A stretch of 64,000 nt of DNA from Microbacterium sp. SLBN-146. Its GTDB lineage: Bacteria > Actinomycetota > Actinomycetes > Actinomycetales > Microbacteriaceae. Positions 42,545-51,101 of this stretch are shown here, in pieces (the stretch's first letter is position 1; each line of letters begins with the position of its first letter). The notes beneath the pieces are model-generated. The model was not told the DNA's origin and searched no databases. It saw nothing but the letters and a program-made list of their open reading frames with translations. The position numbers were made by a program, and so were the translations under genes. The stretch covers positions 806,001 to 870,000 of the forward strand of contig NZ_VFMR01000001.1 in the NCBI RefSeq assembly GCF_006715145.1. The letters are read 5' to 3'.

Positions 42545-43531
42545 ATGGACTCCACTGCACCGATGGACGAATGGCCGCAGATCGGGCGTGTCGAGGTCGA
42601 ACCGGGATCTCTCGACGGACCGGGCGTCGCGCTCACAGTGCTCGCGACGGAACTCGACATCGACATCGACGAGAGCACCAGAGGCGAAGTTCCGGCTGAC
42701 GGCTGGCGCGTCATTCGTCGACACCCCGAGGGTGGGGTCATGTTCGCCGCCCCTGTCTCCGCCGACCGAACGCGTTGGCACGTCGGGTCGGCGAGGCCAG
42801 GCACCTCCCAGACGTTTCACGTGAGCCCGGAACCAGAGCGACTGCGTCCCAGTCGCGCCGATCGCCGCGGTGGCCTCGTGCTGAAGTGGGCGCCGCACAT
42901 GGTCGACACCGGCATTCCCGACGATTTCGTCGTTGAAGTCGTCAATGAGGGGGATGCGACGTGGTGGCCGGACGGCGACAGCTTCCACGTCGTCGGCGTG
43001 TTCACCGAGCCGGGTCGGTCCGACTTCTCCTTCGGCTGGGCGGGCATGCACCGCGACGGCGGGGTGCCACTGCGTCCGGGTGAGTACGCGCGCATGCGCG
43101 TCGACGTCAACAGCGGCGTGTGGGAAAACATCGAGCCGGGTACGTACAACGTGCAGGCGGTCCTCGTCGACCTCGGCATTCGAGCCGACCCGCCACTGAC
43201 CGTCACCCTCACGAAAGACGCGATCGCGGCCCGGCGCCACCGGCATCCATCACGCCGCTCGGCGCGTGACGAGCGACGGATGATCGAGCACGACATCCAA
43301 CGGCTGCACGCGATCACCCTCGCGGCAGAGTCGCTCGACATCGTCCTCGCCGCCGTCCGGGATGCGGAATCGGCCGATGATGCGGCCACCGCTCTCGCGA
43401 CGGCCCTGGACTGCGACCAGGATGTGGCCCGCCTCATCGTCTCCTCGCCGCTCAGTAAGTTCAACGCGGTCAGCCGCGACAGGACCGCCCAGCGGATCGC
43501 CCAAGCCCAGCGCCGGATCGACGCTCTCTAG
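42545..43531 (+). CDS. Hypothetical protein: Ig/CARDB-like middle and GyrA-hinge-like C-terminus (328 aa)
   Basis: Residues about 110-222 look like an Ig/CARDB-type beta-sandwich: GIPDDFVVEVVNEGDATWWP, then RPGEYARMRVDVNSGVWENI and GTYNVQAVLVDLG. Residues 249-325 (HDIQRLHAITLAAESLDIVL onward) follow the pattern of the long coiled-coil hinge of GyrA/ParC (R-x-H-x-L-x-x-L-x-x-A-L-D-x-I-D ... EA ... L ... RI), although the catalytic part of a topoisomerase is absent. There is no signal peptide. The function is unknown. The start is ATG 42545 after GGGG; a GTG in frame further upstream is possible. Confidence 0.6.
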   Translation: MDSTAPMDEWPQIGRVEVEPGSLDGPGVALTVLATELDIDIDESTRGEVPADGWRVIRRHPEGGVMFAAPVSADRTRWHVGSARPGTSQTFHVSPEPERLRPSRADRRGGLVLKWAPHMVDTGIPDDFVVEVVNEGDATWWPDGDSFHVVGVFTEPGRSDFSFGWAGMHRDGGVPLRPGEYARMRVDVNSGVWENIEPGTYNVQAVLVDLGIRADPPLTVTLTKDAIAARRHRHPSRRSARDERRMIEHDIQRLHAITLAAESLDIVLAAVRDAESADDAATALATALDCDQDVARLIVSSPLSKFNAVSRDRTAQRIAQAQRRIDAL

Positions 43532-43553
43532 CGCGGCGACCCCGCGGCATCCC

Positions 43554-43691
43554 TCACACGGGTTCCGTCGTGCGGATGAGTCCGCAGTTCACGCACGACC
43601 ACGCCACGAGGAACCGCTCGTCATCGAGGATCTCGAACCGCAACGGGTCGCCGCACGTCGGGCAATGCAGCGGGTACTCCATCCGTGCCAT
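43554..43691 (-). CDS. Small zinc-ribbon protein (45 aa)
   Basis: This short frame encodes MARMEYPLHCPTCGDPLRFE and ends CVNCGLIRTTEPV. The two CxxC pairs, CPTC and CVNC, 20 residues apart form a rubredoxin-like zinc ribbon. Codon use is typical of the genome and GGGGTG precedes ATG 43691. Free zinc-ribbon micro-proteins are common in actinobacteria, with no assigned role. It is easily missed by length filters. Confidence 0.65.
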   Translation of the reverse strand: MARMEYPLHCPTCGDPLRFEILDDERFLVAWSCVNCGLIRTTEPV

Positions 43692-43751
43692 CACCCCGCC
43701 ACCCTACGTCCGCCGCGGCATCCCGTGGCGCTCCGGGGACAGCTCCTCGGC

Positions 43752-43820
43752 GCGAGACTGCACCTTCCGGCCGAGGCTGCACTCTGAGCCCCCACTCTCG
43801 GCCGGAGGATGCAGTCTCGC
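43752..43820. repeat. Family B palindromic intergenic repeat, copy 1 (69 bp)
   Basis: It begins GCGAGACTGCACCTTCCGGC and ends GGATGCAGTCTCGC. Like the other three full copies it is exactly 69 bp and holds nested GAGAC/GTCTC half-sites. Confidence 0.75.
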
Positions 43821-43920
43821 GGACGCCCGCCCCCTGAGCCCGCAGTCTCGGCCGCAAGGTGCAGTCTCGCGGACGCCCGCCCCCCGCGCCCGCACTCTCG
43901 GCCGGAGGATGCAGTCTCGC
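43821..43920. repeat. Two tandem 50-bp partial family B units
   Basis: 43821-43870 and 43871-43920 are direct repeats. Each begins GGACGCCCGCCCC and ends in the family B right half (CTCGGCCG ... TGCAGTCTCGC). They extend copy 1 by two right-hand halves. With copy 1 they fill most of the 291-bp gap between the zinc-ribbon gene and the E2 gene. Confidence 0.7.
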
Positions 43921-43982
43921 GGAGAAGTGCCAGACGGCGGACGCCGGGCCCCGCGCGGGCCCGGCGCGGCCCGGCGCCGGGG

Positions 43983-45329
43983 TCAGTCCAACAACAGCGC
44001 GGGTTCCTCGAGCACCGAGGCGATGTCCGCGATGAAGCGCGAGACGCCGTCGCCGTCGACGACGCGGTGGTCGAACGACCCCGACACCGTCGTGACCCAG
44101 CGGGGGCGCACTTCACCGTCGACGACCCACGGCTTCTGACGGATCGCGCCGAGTGCCACGATGCCGACCTCGCCCGGATTGATGATCGGCGTTCCGGCAT
44201 CCACGCCGAACACTCCGATGTTCGTGATCGTGATCGTGCCGCCCGACTGGTCCGCGGGCGTCGTCTTGCCCTCGCGCGCCGTGAGCGTGAGCTTCTCGAG
44301 CGCGCGGGCGAGTTCGCGGGTGTTGAGGGCCTGCGCGTCCTTGATGTTCGGCACGAGGAGGCCCCGCGGGGTCGCGGCGGCGATCCCGAGATTGACATAG
44401 TGGCGCACACGGATCTGCGCCCCCTCGTCGGAGTCGATCCAGGCCGCATTCACCATCGGCGTGCGCCGGACGGCCCAGATGACGGCGCGCGCCATGATCA
44501 GCAGCGGCGACACCTTGACGTCGGCGAAGTCGGGCGAGGACTTGAGGCGCTTGACGAGCTCCATCGTCCGCGACGCATCGACGTCGACCCACACCGACAC
44601 GTGCGGGGCCGTGTAGGCGCTCGACGTCATGGCGCTCGCGGTCGCCTTGCGCACACCCTTGACGGCGATCGTCTCCTCGCGGGCCTCGTCGACAGGCGCG
44701 GATGCCGCGGCGGGAGGCGCCGCGACGGGAATCGTCTCCTCGCGCACGTCGCTCCACTCCGGGGTCTCGATGTTCCGGAAGACGGACGCCTGCGAGGCGT
44801 GCTTCATGACGTCGTCGCGCGTCACCTCTCGCGAAGGGCCGCTGGGCACGACGTCGGCGAGGTCGACCCCGAGGTCGCGGGCGAGCTTGCGGATGGGAGG
44901 CTTCGCGACGACACCGACCGACGAGCCGACGCGCTCCTCCGCGACCCGCGCCGGGTCGACCTTCTTGCGCCGCGACGTCACCTGCCCGCCCGTCCCGTAG
45001 CCGACGAGGACGGCGCCGCCGTCGTCCGCGGCGTCGGCGCCGGGCGCACCGTGCTCGGACTGCCCGACGGTCGCGGGTGCGGCGGCCGCGGCATCCGCGA
45101 TCGTGATGATGGGTGCTCCGACGTTGACGGTGTCACCCTCGGCGACGAGGAGCGAGCCGACCGTGCCGCCGAAGGGCGACGGGAGTTCGACGAGCGACTT
45201 CGCCGTCTCGATCTCGACGAGCACGTCGTTGACGGCCACGGTGTCACCCGGAGCCACGCGCCAGGACACGATCTCAGCTTCGGTGAGGCCCTCGCCGACA
45301 TCGGGGAGGACGAACGTCTGGGTGCTCAT
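43983..45329 (-). CDS. Branched-chain 2-oxoacid dehydrogenase E2 (dihydrolipoyl acyltransferase, 448 aa)
   Basis: The domain order is lipoyl domain (residues 1-80, lipoyl-Lys in [14 protein letters not shown]), linker, E1/E3-binding domain ([14 protein letters not shown] and [12 protein letters not shown]), linker, and catalytic domain ending in [15 protein letters not shown] with the active-site HxxxDG. It transfers acyl groups to CoA within the multienzyme complex. A separate E3 is not in the window. It is the third gene after E1-alpha and E1-beta, 16 bp from E1-beta, with AAGGAG before ATG 45329. Confidence 0.93.
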   Translation of the reverse strand: MSTQTFVLPDVGEGLTEAEIVSWRVAPGDTVAVNDVLVEIETAKSLVELPSPFGGTVGSLLVAEGDTVNVGAPIITIADAAAAAPATVGQSEHGAPGADAADDGGAVLVGYGTGGQVTSRRKKVDPARVAEERVGSSVGVVAKPPIRKLARDLGVDLADVVPSGPSREVTRDDVMKHASQASVFRNIETPEWSDVREETIPVAAPPAAASAPVDEAREETIAVKGVRKATASAMTSSAYTAPHVSVWVDVDASRTMELVKRLKSSPDFADVKVSPLLIMARAVIWAVRRTPMVNAAWIDSDEGAQIRVRHYVNLGIAAATPRGLLVPNIKDAQALNTRELARALEKLTLTAREGKTTPADQSGGTITITNIGVFGVDAGTPIINPGEVGIVALGAIRQKPWVVDGEVRPRWVTTVSGSFDHRVVDGDGVSRFIADIASVLEEPALLLD

Positions 45330-45345
45330 GGGAGCTCCTTCGTGA

Positions 45346-46329
45346 TCAGTACGCCAGAGCGCGGTCGACCGCCTCGAGGATGCGATCGGCATCCGGGAGG
45401 TAGGTGCCCTCGAGCTTCGCGGGCGGGAAGGGCGTGTCGAGGCCCGACACGCGCAGCACGGGGGCCTCGAGGGCGTAGAAGGCCTTCTCCATGACGGTCG
45501 CCGCGACCTCGGAGCCGAGCGACGTGAAGCCCGGGGCCTCCTGTGCGTAGACCATGCGCCCCGTCCGACGGACGGAGTCGAGGATCGGGCCGTAGTCGAC
45601 GGGCGACAGCGAGCGGAGGTCGACGACCTCGCACGATGTCCCCTCCGACTCGGCGAGCGCCGCGGCCTGGAGGAGCGTCGTCACCATCGCGCCGTGTCCG
45701 ACGAGGGTGACGTCGGTGCCGCGGCGGACGAGGCGCGACGCGTGGAGCGGAACCGCACGCGCCTCGGTGTCGACCTCGCCCTTCTGCCAGTACTTCGCCT
45801 TGGGCTCGAGGAAGATGACGGGGTCTCGCGACTCGATCGCATCCTGGATCATCCAGTACGCGTCGTTGGGCGTCGAGGGCGACACGACCCGGAGGCCCGG
45901 CGTGTGGGTGAAGTACGCTTCGGGGCTCTCCTGGTGGTGCTCGACGGCGCCGATGTGACCGCCGTAGGGGATCCGGATGACGACGGGAAGCGACAGCGAC
46001 CCCTCGTGCCGGTTGGTGAGCTTCGCGAGCTGCGTCGTGATCTGGTCGAACGCGGGGAAGACGAACCCATCGAACTGGATCTCGATGACGGGACGGAAGC
46101 CCGCCATCGCGAGACCGATCGCCGTGCCGACGATGCCGGATTCGGCGAGCGGCGTGTCCAGCACGCGCTGGGGGCCGAAGTCGGCGAGGAGTCCTTCGGT
46201 GACACGGAAGACGCCGCCGAGACGGCCGATGTCCTCTCCCATCATGAGGACGCGGTCGCTGTTCGTCATCGCCGCGCGCAGACCGGCGTTGAGCGCCTTG
46301 CTGAACGGCATGGTGGTGATGTCGCTCAC
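45346..46329 (-). CDS. 2-oxoacid dehydrogenase E1 component, beta subunit (327 aa)
   Basis: This is the transketolase-like beta chain. [13 protein letters not shown] near the start, [55 protein letters not shown] and [20 protein letters not shown] are all characteristic of BCKDH/PDH E1-beta. The GTG start at 46329 overlaps the E1-alpha stop (GTGA). Confidence 0.95.
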   Translation of the reverse strand: MSDITTMPFSKALNAGLRAAMTNSDRVLMMGEDIGRLGGVFRVTEGLLADFGPQRVLDTPLAESGIVGTAIGLAMAGFRPVIEIQFDGFVFPAFDQITTQLAKLTNRHEGSLSLPVVIRIPYGGHIGAVEHHQESPEAYFTHTPGLRVVSPSTPNDAYWMIQDAIESRDPVIFLEPKAKYWQKGEVDTEARAVPLHASRLVRRGTDVTLVGHGAMVTTLLQAAALAESEGTSCEVVDLRSLSPVDYGPILDSVRRTGRMVYAQEAPGFTSLGSEVAATVMEKAFYALEAPVLRVSGLDTPFPPAKLEGTYLPDADRILEAVDRALAY

Positions 46330-47486
46330 GATGCGCCTCCCTCGAAGGATGCCTCGTAAGACGCGAGCCACGCGCGCTGCTCGTCGATGAGGGGATGCGG
46401 TTCGCTGTAGACGTGGTCGAAGATGAGGTCGGTCTCGATGCCGCCGAGCGCGGTCGTCCGGACCCGGACGTCCTCCGCGGTCGCGGCCGCTTCGGCGTCG
46501 ACGTCGGCGAAGAAGGCCGCGGACGCGCCGCGTCCCTCGAGGTAGACGCGCATCCGGGTGATCGGGTCGCGCTCCGCCCACGAGGTCTCCTGCGCGGAAG
46601 TGCGGTACTTGGTGGGATCGTCGCTCGTCGTGTGCGCGCCCATCCGGTACGTCAACGCCTCGATCGCGCGCGGTCCGAGACCGGAGCGCGCTTCGTCGAG
46701 CGCCGTCCGCGTGACGGCGTAGCTCGCGAGCACGTCGTTGCCGTCGATCTGGATGCTCGGCATGCCGTAGCCCTCCGCGCGACGAGCAAGCGGCACGGGT
46801 GACTGCGTCGACACGGGCACGGAGATCGCCCACTGGTTGTTCTGCAGGAAGAAGACCTCGGGCGTGCGGTAGCTCGCGGCGAAGACCATCGCCTCGTGGA
46901 CGTCTCCCTGGCTCGACGCTCCGTCGCCGTAGTAGACGATGACGGCTTCGTCGCGCTCGGGGTCGCCCGTGCCGCAGCGCTTGTCGAATACGAGTCCCAT
47001 GCCGAAGCCCGTCGCGTGCAGCGTCTGCGCGCCGAGCACCAGGGTGTACAGGTGGGTGTTCCCGTTCTTCGGATCGGACGGATTCCATCCGCCGTGCGTG
47101 AGCCCGCGCATGAGTCGGAGGATGTCGACGGGGTCCACTCCGCGGATCTTGGTCACGACGTGCTCGCGGTACGACGGGAAGATGTGGTCCTGGCTCCGAG
47201 CCGCGCGGGCCGAGCCGACCTGAGCGGCCTCCTGACCGTAGCTCGGTGGCCACAGCGCGAGCTGGCCCTGCCGCTGCAGGTTGGTCGCCTGACGGTCGAA
47301 CGCCCGGATCACCGCCATGTCGCGGTAGAGACCTTCGATCTCGCTGTCGGGGAGCGCCTCGATGAGCGGAAGGTACTGCTCGGCAGCGGGGCTCGGAGCG
47401 AAGGTGCCGTCGGCGGCGAGGACGCGCACGACACCCGGCTCCTCGGCGAGAGTCGGCTCGTCGGCCAGTTCTTCGAACGGGGTCAC
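46326..47486 (-). CDS. 2-oxoacid dehydrogenase E1 component, alpha subunit (386 aa)
   Basis: This is the thiamine-diphosphate-binding alpha chain. The TPP motif GDGASSQGDVHEAMVFAASY ends with FLQNNQWAIS, and the phosphorylation-loop region is RMGAHTTSDDPTKYR, typical of the branched-chain type. It acts with E1-beta and E2 in degradation of Val/Leu/Ile-derived 2-oxoacids. The GTG at 47486 lies 6 nt after TAGCGT, so the three-gene operon has its own leaderless promoter at the end of the aminotransferase gene. Confidence 0.95.
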   Translation of the reverse strand: MTPFEELADEPTLAEEPGVVRVLAADGTFAPSPAAEQYLPLIEALPDSEIEGLYRDMAVIRAFDRQATNLQRQGQLALWPPSYGQEAAQVGSARAARSQDHIFPSYREHVVTKIRGVDPVDILRLMRGLTHGGWNPSDPKNGNTHLYTLVLGAQTLHATGFGMGLVFDKRCGTGDPERDEAVIVYYGDGASSQGDVHEAMVFAASYRTPEVFFLQNNQWAISVPVSTQSPVPLARRAEGYGMPSIQIDGNDVLASYAVTRTALDEARSGLGPRAIEALTYRMGAHTTSDDPTKYRTSAQETSWAERDPITRMRVYLEGRGASAAFFADVDAEAAATAEDVRVRTTALGGIETDLIFDHVYSEPHPLIDEQRAWLASYEASFEGGAS

Positions 47487-47490
47487 CGTT

Positions 47491-48603
47491 CTACGCTAGC
47501 CGTCGGCCGGAATGGCCTTCTGGGAGGTCGTTCACAACGGATGCCGCGATCCGTAGGACCTTCTCGACAGACTCCTCTTCGCCGACCGAGATACGGATGC
47601 CGTCTCCCGCAAAGGGCCGCACGATGATCCCGGCCGCGTCGAACGCCTCGGCGAGCGCCATCGTCTCGTGTCCCGCGGGCAGCCAGACGAAGTTCCCCTG
47701 CGCCTGTGGGACGGCCCATCCGGCATCGCGGAGGCTCGCGGCGAGCCGGTCCCGCCGCTCGGCGATGACGCTCACGCGCTCGCGGAGCGCGTCTTCCACG
47801 TCGAGGCTCGCGAGCGCGGCTTCTTCGGCCTGGGCCGTGACCGAGAGCGGGATCGCGGTGCTGCGGGCAGCGTCGAGAAGGCGCGGGTGTCCGATCGCGT
47901 AGCCGACACGAAGTCCCGCGAGTCCGAACGCCTTCGAGAACGTCCGCAGCACGACGACGTTCGGGCGCCCGGCGTTGCCGAGGACGTACATTCCGTCGAC
48001 GGCGTCCGGGTCGGTCACGAACTCCGCGTACGCCTCGTCGAGGATCACGAGAACGTCGGCGGGCACGTCGGCGACGAACGCGTCGAACTCGGCCTGCGTG
48101 ACGATGGGCCCCGTCGGGTTGTTGGGGCTGCACACGATGATCGCGCGCGTGCGTTCCGTGATGGCGCGGGCCATCGCGGGAAGGTCGTGGCGCGCGTCCG
48201 GCGTGAGCGGCACGTGGACGGCCGTCGCGCCCGCAACGACCGCGAGCCACGGGTAGGCCTCGAAGGAGCGCCACGCGTAGATGACCTCGTCAGCCGGACC
48301 CGCCGTCGCCTGGACGAGTTGCGCGAGGATCGCGACACTCCCCGATCCGACGTGCACGGAGTCGGCCGTGACACCGAAGCGCTCCGCGAGGCGCGCGCGC
48401 AGGCGTCCCGCCGAGGCATCCGGATACCGGTTGAAGGATGCCGCGGCCGTGACCGCCTCGACGACGCCGGGCAGCGGATCGAAAGGGTTCTCGTTGCTCG
48501 ACAACTTGAAGGCGTCGGCCCCCGCCTGCTTTCCCTGCTTGTACGGGGGCAGCGCGGCGATCTCGGGCCGCACACGGATGGGGATGTCGGAGGCTTCGGT
48601 CAC
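47491..48603 (-). CDS. HisC-like histidinol-phosphate / aromatic aminotransferase (370 aa)
   Basis: This is a class I/II PLP enzyme. Substrate and cofactor motifs are [51 protein letters not shown] and the PLP-lysine in [20 protein letters not shown]. Its similarity is to the HisC/Pat subgroup. Since there are no his genes nearby, an aromatic amino acid aminotransferase is as likely as histidine biosynthesis. It lies 4 bp upstream of the 2-oxoacid dehydrogenase genes, which would suit transamination followed by oxidative decarboxylation. GTG 48603 follows TAGACT by 6 nt. Confidence 0.9.
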   Translation of the reverse strand: MTEASDIPIRVRPEIAALPPYKQGKQAGADAFKLSSNENPFDPLPGVVEAVTAAASFNRYPDASAGRLRARLAERFGVTADSVHVGSGSVAILAQLVQATAGPADEVIYAWRSFEAYPWLAVVAGATAVHVPLTPDARHDLPAMARAITERTRAIIVCSPNNPTGPIVTQAEFDAFVADVPADVLVILDEAYAEFVTDPDAVDGMYVLGNAGRPNVVVLRTFSKAFGLAGLRVGYAIGHPRLLDAARSTAIPLSVTAQAEEAALASLDVEDALRERVSVIAERRDRLAASLRDAGWAVPQAQGNFVWLPAGHETMALAEAFDAAGIIVRPFAGDGIRISVGEEESVEKVLRIAASVVNDLPEGHSGRRLA

Positions 48604-48660
48604 GACCCGAGTCTACGAGCGGGAACGGATGCCACGTCAGCGGGTTGCCGGCGATCGTCG

Positions 48661-48694
48661 ATACCGATCTGGTATCGCGGTACCATTCTGGTAT
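48661..48694 (+). promoter_or_regulatory. Twin palindromic operators of the toxin-antitoxin operon
   Basis: ATACC-N5-GGTAT (48661-48675) and GTACC-N5-GGTAT (48680-48694) are near-identical palindromes 19 bp apart. The second overlaps a TACCAT -10-like box and the antitoxin start codon. This is the layout expected for autorepression by a ribbon-helix-helix antitoxin. Confidence 0.75.
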
Positions 48695-48899
48695 GGCCAT
48701 GACCCTGCGGATTCCCGAAGAGCTCGACCGTCAGCTCGAAGAGATCGCCGCGGCCGAGCACGTCTCGAAGCACACGCTGTTGTTGCAGGCTGCGCAGCAG
48801 ATCGTCGATCGACGCGAACGTCGAGCGCAGATCGCCGGCGCCGTCGATTTCGTGCTCTCGCACGACGCGGTGCTCCTCGAGCGACTCGCCGACGCGTGA
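48693..48899 (+). CDS. Ribbon-helix-helix antitoxin (68 aa)
   Basis: The N-terminus MTLRIPEELDRQLEEIAAAE is a MetJ/Arc ribbon-helix-helix, followed by a helical C-terminus (VDFVLSHDAVLLERLADA) that should bind the toxin. ATG 48693 lies 6 nt after TACCAT (leaderless). It overlaps the Doc-type toxin gene by 4 bp. In the classic Phd-Doc system the antitoxin is Phd-type, so this is an RHH-Doc variant. Confidence 0.85.
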   Translation: MAMTLRIPEELDRQLEEIAAAEHVSKHTLLLQAAQQIVDRRERRAQIAGAVDFVLSHDAVLLERLADA

Positions 48900-49270
48900 C
48901 GCAGTATCTGACCCTCGACGACGCGCTCCATGTGACGAGCGTCTTCGGATTCCACGTTCGGGATGCGGGGCTCCTGTCATCCGCGCTGGCCCGCCCGGCG
49001 GCGTCGATGTTCGGAGACGAGGCCTATCCGACGATCGATGGCAAGGCCGCGGCCCTGCTGGAGTCGCTTCTGCGCAACCACGCTCTCGTCGATGGGAACA
49101 AGCGCACAGGCTGGACGCTCATGGTCGCCTTCCTCTGGATCAACGGGGGGGTTCACGAGTTCGACACCGACGGCGCTTTCGACCTGATCGTCGGCATCGC
49201 TGAGGGCCGCATCGATCTGGAGACGACAGCCGCCGCGATCGCGGCACACCGCGCGGCCCGTCTGAACTGA
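48896..49270 (+). CDS. Doc-type Fic-fold toxin (124 aa)
   Basis: Doc toxins use the Fic fold to phosphorylate elongation factor Tu and stop translation. The active-site motif here is HALVDGNKRTGW, with His62, Asp66, Asn68 and Arg70, matching HxFxDANKR of Doc with Leu64 and Gly67 substitutions. The C-terminal helices (TDGAFDLIVGIAEGRIDLET) are typical of the family. The GTG start overlaps the antitoxin's TGA (GTGA), so toxin synthesis depends on antitoxin translation. Confidence 0.88.
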   Translation: MTQYLTLDDALHVTSVFGFHVRDAGLLSSALARPAASMFGDEAYPTIDGKAAALLESLLRNHALVDGNKRTGWTLMVAFLWINGGVHEFDTDGAFDLIVGIAEGRIDLETTAAAIAAHRAARLN

Positions 49271-49339
49271 CGCACCGACCGCCGGCTTCGTCGCTGTCAA
49301 TCCGTTTCGTCGGCGAACTTCGCGTGGAAGACTCCCGGT

Positions 49340-49732
49340 ATGCGATTCATCGTCCGTGTCGTCGTCAACGCCTTCGCCATCTGGGTCGTGACCCTGATTC
49401 CCGCCCTGCAGGTGTCGGTCATCGCCTTCGCCCCCGGCGAGACGCTCCAGCTCGTGCTGACGCTCCTCCTCGTCGCGCTCATCTTCGCGCTCGTCAACAC
49501 GATCATCGGCACCGTCTTGAAGGTGCTCGCGTTCCCGCTCTACATCATCACTCTCGGTCTCATCGGGTTGATCATCAACGCCTTCCTCCTGTGGCTGACG
49601 GGCTGGATCACGTCGTTCTGGGACTGGGGTCTGCGCGTCGAGAGCTTCTGGTGGGGCGTTGTGGCGGCGCTCATCATCTCGCTCATCAACTGGGTGTTCG
49701 GGATCCTGCTCCGCCCGAAGACGAAAGACTGA
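49340..49732 (+). CDS. Phage-holin-family (Mycobact_4TM-like) membrane protein (130 aa)
   Basis: Four hydrophobic helices fill the protein: FIVRVVVNAFAIWVVTLIPA, LLVALIFALVNTIIGTVLKV, LAFPLYIITLGLIGLIINAF, and a last one ending WVFGILLRP. The pattern VNTIIG ... LKVLAFPLYIITLGLI ... NAFLLWLT is that of PF04020, annotated as phage holin family IV but found chromosomally in most actinobacteria. Phage context is absent, so a lysis role is not implied. Its end overlaps the convergent hydrolase gene by 47 bp. Confidence 0.85.
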   Translation: MRFIVRVVVNAFAIWVVTLIPALQVSVIAFAPGETLQLVLTLLLVALIFALVNTIIGTVLKVLAFPLYIITLGLIGLIINAFLLWLTGWITSFWDWGLRVESFWWGVVAALIISLINWVFGILLRPKTKD

Positions 49733-51101
49733 CACCCGGCACACGCTCGGCGCCGTACTCGGTGACCTCGACCCGGGTCGCCGAGGCGAGGTCGTCGAGA
49801 ACGGCGCGCACCGCATCGACCCGCGGATCGGTCGAGTCGTCGACGAGCGCGGCGGTCTCGATGTAGCTCTCGAGTGCGTGCGGACCCGGGCCCCCGGCAA
49901 CGCCGGTGGGATCGTAGGTCGACCGCTCGACGACGATGCTGCCGGGCGCTCCGACGCCCGCCGCGTGCCCTCCTCCCGCGAGCGCGGCGACGGCGTCGTC
50001 GGTGTGGCGCATCGAGACGGCCAGGGTCCCGTCGCCGACGTCGGCCTCGACGGGCGAGCCGAGCGAGACGAGGGTCTGGACGTCGAAGGGTCCGTCGAGC
50101 GCGAGGTGCGCCGTGATCATCGCGCCCTGCGAATGGCCGAAGGCATGGACGGTGTCGCCCGGACGCGCTCCCGCATCCTCGAGCGCCGCGACTGTCGCCT
50201 GGTACGACGCCGACTTGCGTCCGAGGACGAGATCGGAGTTCGATGCCATGTCCCACGCTTCGCGTCCACCGACGTCGGCGGACCTCGTTCCTGAGACGTA
50301 CACCGCGAACTGCGCGGTGCCGTCGCGCGAGACGTATTTCTCCACGCGGACACGACTGTCACCCGCCCCCGGCATCCGCGAGGCTGCCGACGCGAGGCTC
50401 GTCGGGGCGGACCCTGCACGCGTGGGAGCGACGGGATGCACGACGACCTCGTCGCGACCCGGCGCGAGCGTCGCGTTCTGCGGAAGCCGCCCCCACCCGC
50501 CGATGCCGACAGCCGTCGCGGCGACGATCGTGCCGAGCCCGCCGACCGCGCCGCCCACGACACCCCCGACATCGGCGATGGTCCGCCCCCACGGCCCGAC
50601 CTTCTCGAGGATCTCGAGGAGGCCTCCGGCGTCCATCCCCGTCTCGGTCGCGGACCGGACGAGGTCCGAGGGCCACATGATCGTCCGCTCGAGCTCGAGG
50701 ATGCGGGCCGCCTCCATCGCGTCGGGGAACTCGCGCATGAGCTCCGTACGGTGCCGCTGGATGCGGGCGGCCGAGACTCCATCGCCCGCATTCACGGCGG
50801 CGGCATGCTGCGCGTTGAGTTCGACGAGTTCGTAGACACCTGCGGCTTCGCGCAGACTTCCGGCGATCATCGTCGCGTCGGCCATCGACTCCGAAAGACG
50901 CGTCGACAGAACGGATGCCGCGCTCACGGCCCCCGCCGCGACATCGCGTTCCACGAAGAGCATGTTGTGCAGCGATCCGAGCCGATGCGCGATGGCTTCG
51001 AGACCGGCGGCGGCGGTCACGAAGCGCGCGGCGGTCATGCGCAGCGTGTCGGTGTCGACCGCGATCGCGCCGCCACCGCGGATTTCGAGATCGTCGCTCA
51101 C
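49686..51101 (-). CDS. Alpha/beta hydrolase with helical N-terminal domain (471 aa)
   Basis: The C-terminal 240 residues form an alpha/beta hydrolase with nucleophile elbow FGHSQG (Ser324) and nearby LVSLGSPVEADVGDG. The N-terminal 150 residues are long helices with small residues (LRMTAARFVTAAAGLEAIAH), resembling a WXG/LXG-like packing domain. A glycine-rich hydrophobic stretch (VVGGAVGGLGTIVAATAVGI) joins them. GTG 51101 overlaps the stop of the small upstream gene (GTGA). The layout hints at an ESX-like exported lipase or esterase. There is no signal peptide. The substrate is unknown. Confidence 0.75.
   Translation of the reverse strand: MSDDLEIRGGGAIAVDTDTLRMTAARFVTAAAGLEAIAHRLGSLHNMLFVERDVAAGAVSAASVLSTRLSESMADATMIAGSLREAAGVYELVELNAQHAAAVNAGDGVSAARIQRHRTELMREFPDAMEAARILELERTIMWPSDLVRSATETGMDAGGLLEILEKVGPWGRTIADVGGVVGGAVGGLGTIVAATAVGIGGWGRLPQNATLAPGRDEVVVHPVAPTRAGSAPTSLASAASRMPGAGDSRVRVEKYVSRDGTAQFAVYVSGTRSADVGGREAWDMASNSDLVLGRKSASYQATVAALEDAGARPGDTVHAFGHSQGAMITAHLALDGPFDVQTLVSLGSPVEADVGDGTLAVSMRHTDDAVAALAGGGHAAGVGAPGSIVVERSTYDPTGVAGGPGPHALESYIETAALVDDSTDPRVDAVRAVLDDLASATRVEVTEYGAERVPGVSLSSSGGAGSRTPS

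Noticed and set aside
43752-43920. Possible CRISPR array because of regular 50-bp repeats
   Set aside because: The repeats are palindromic halves of a 69-bp element without unique spacers, and no cas genes are present.
49340-49732. Prophage remnant because of the holin-family protein
   Set aside because: PF04020 proteins are ordinary chromosomal proteins in actinobacteria, and no other phage gene is present.
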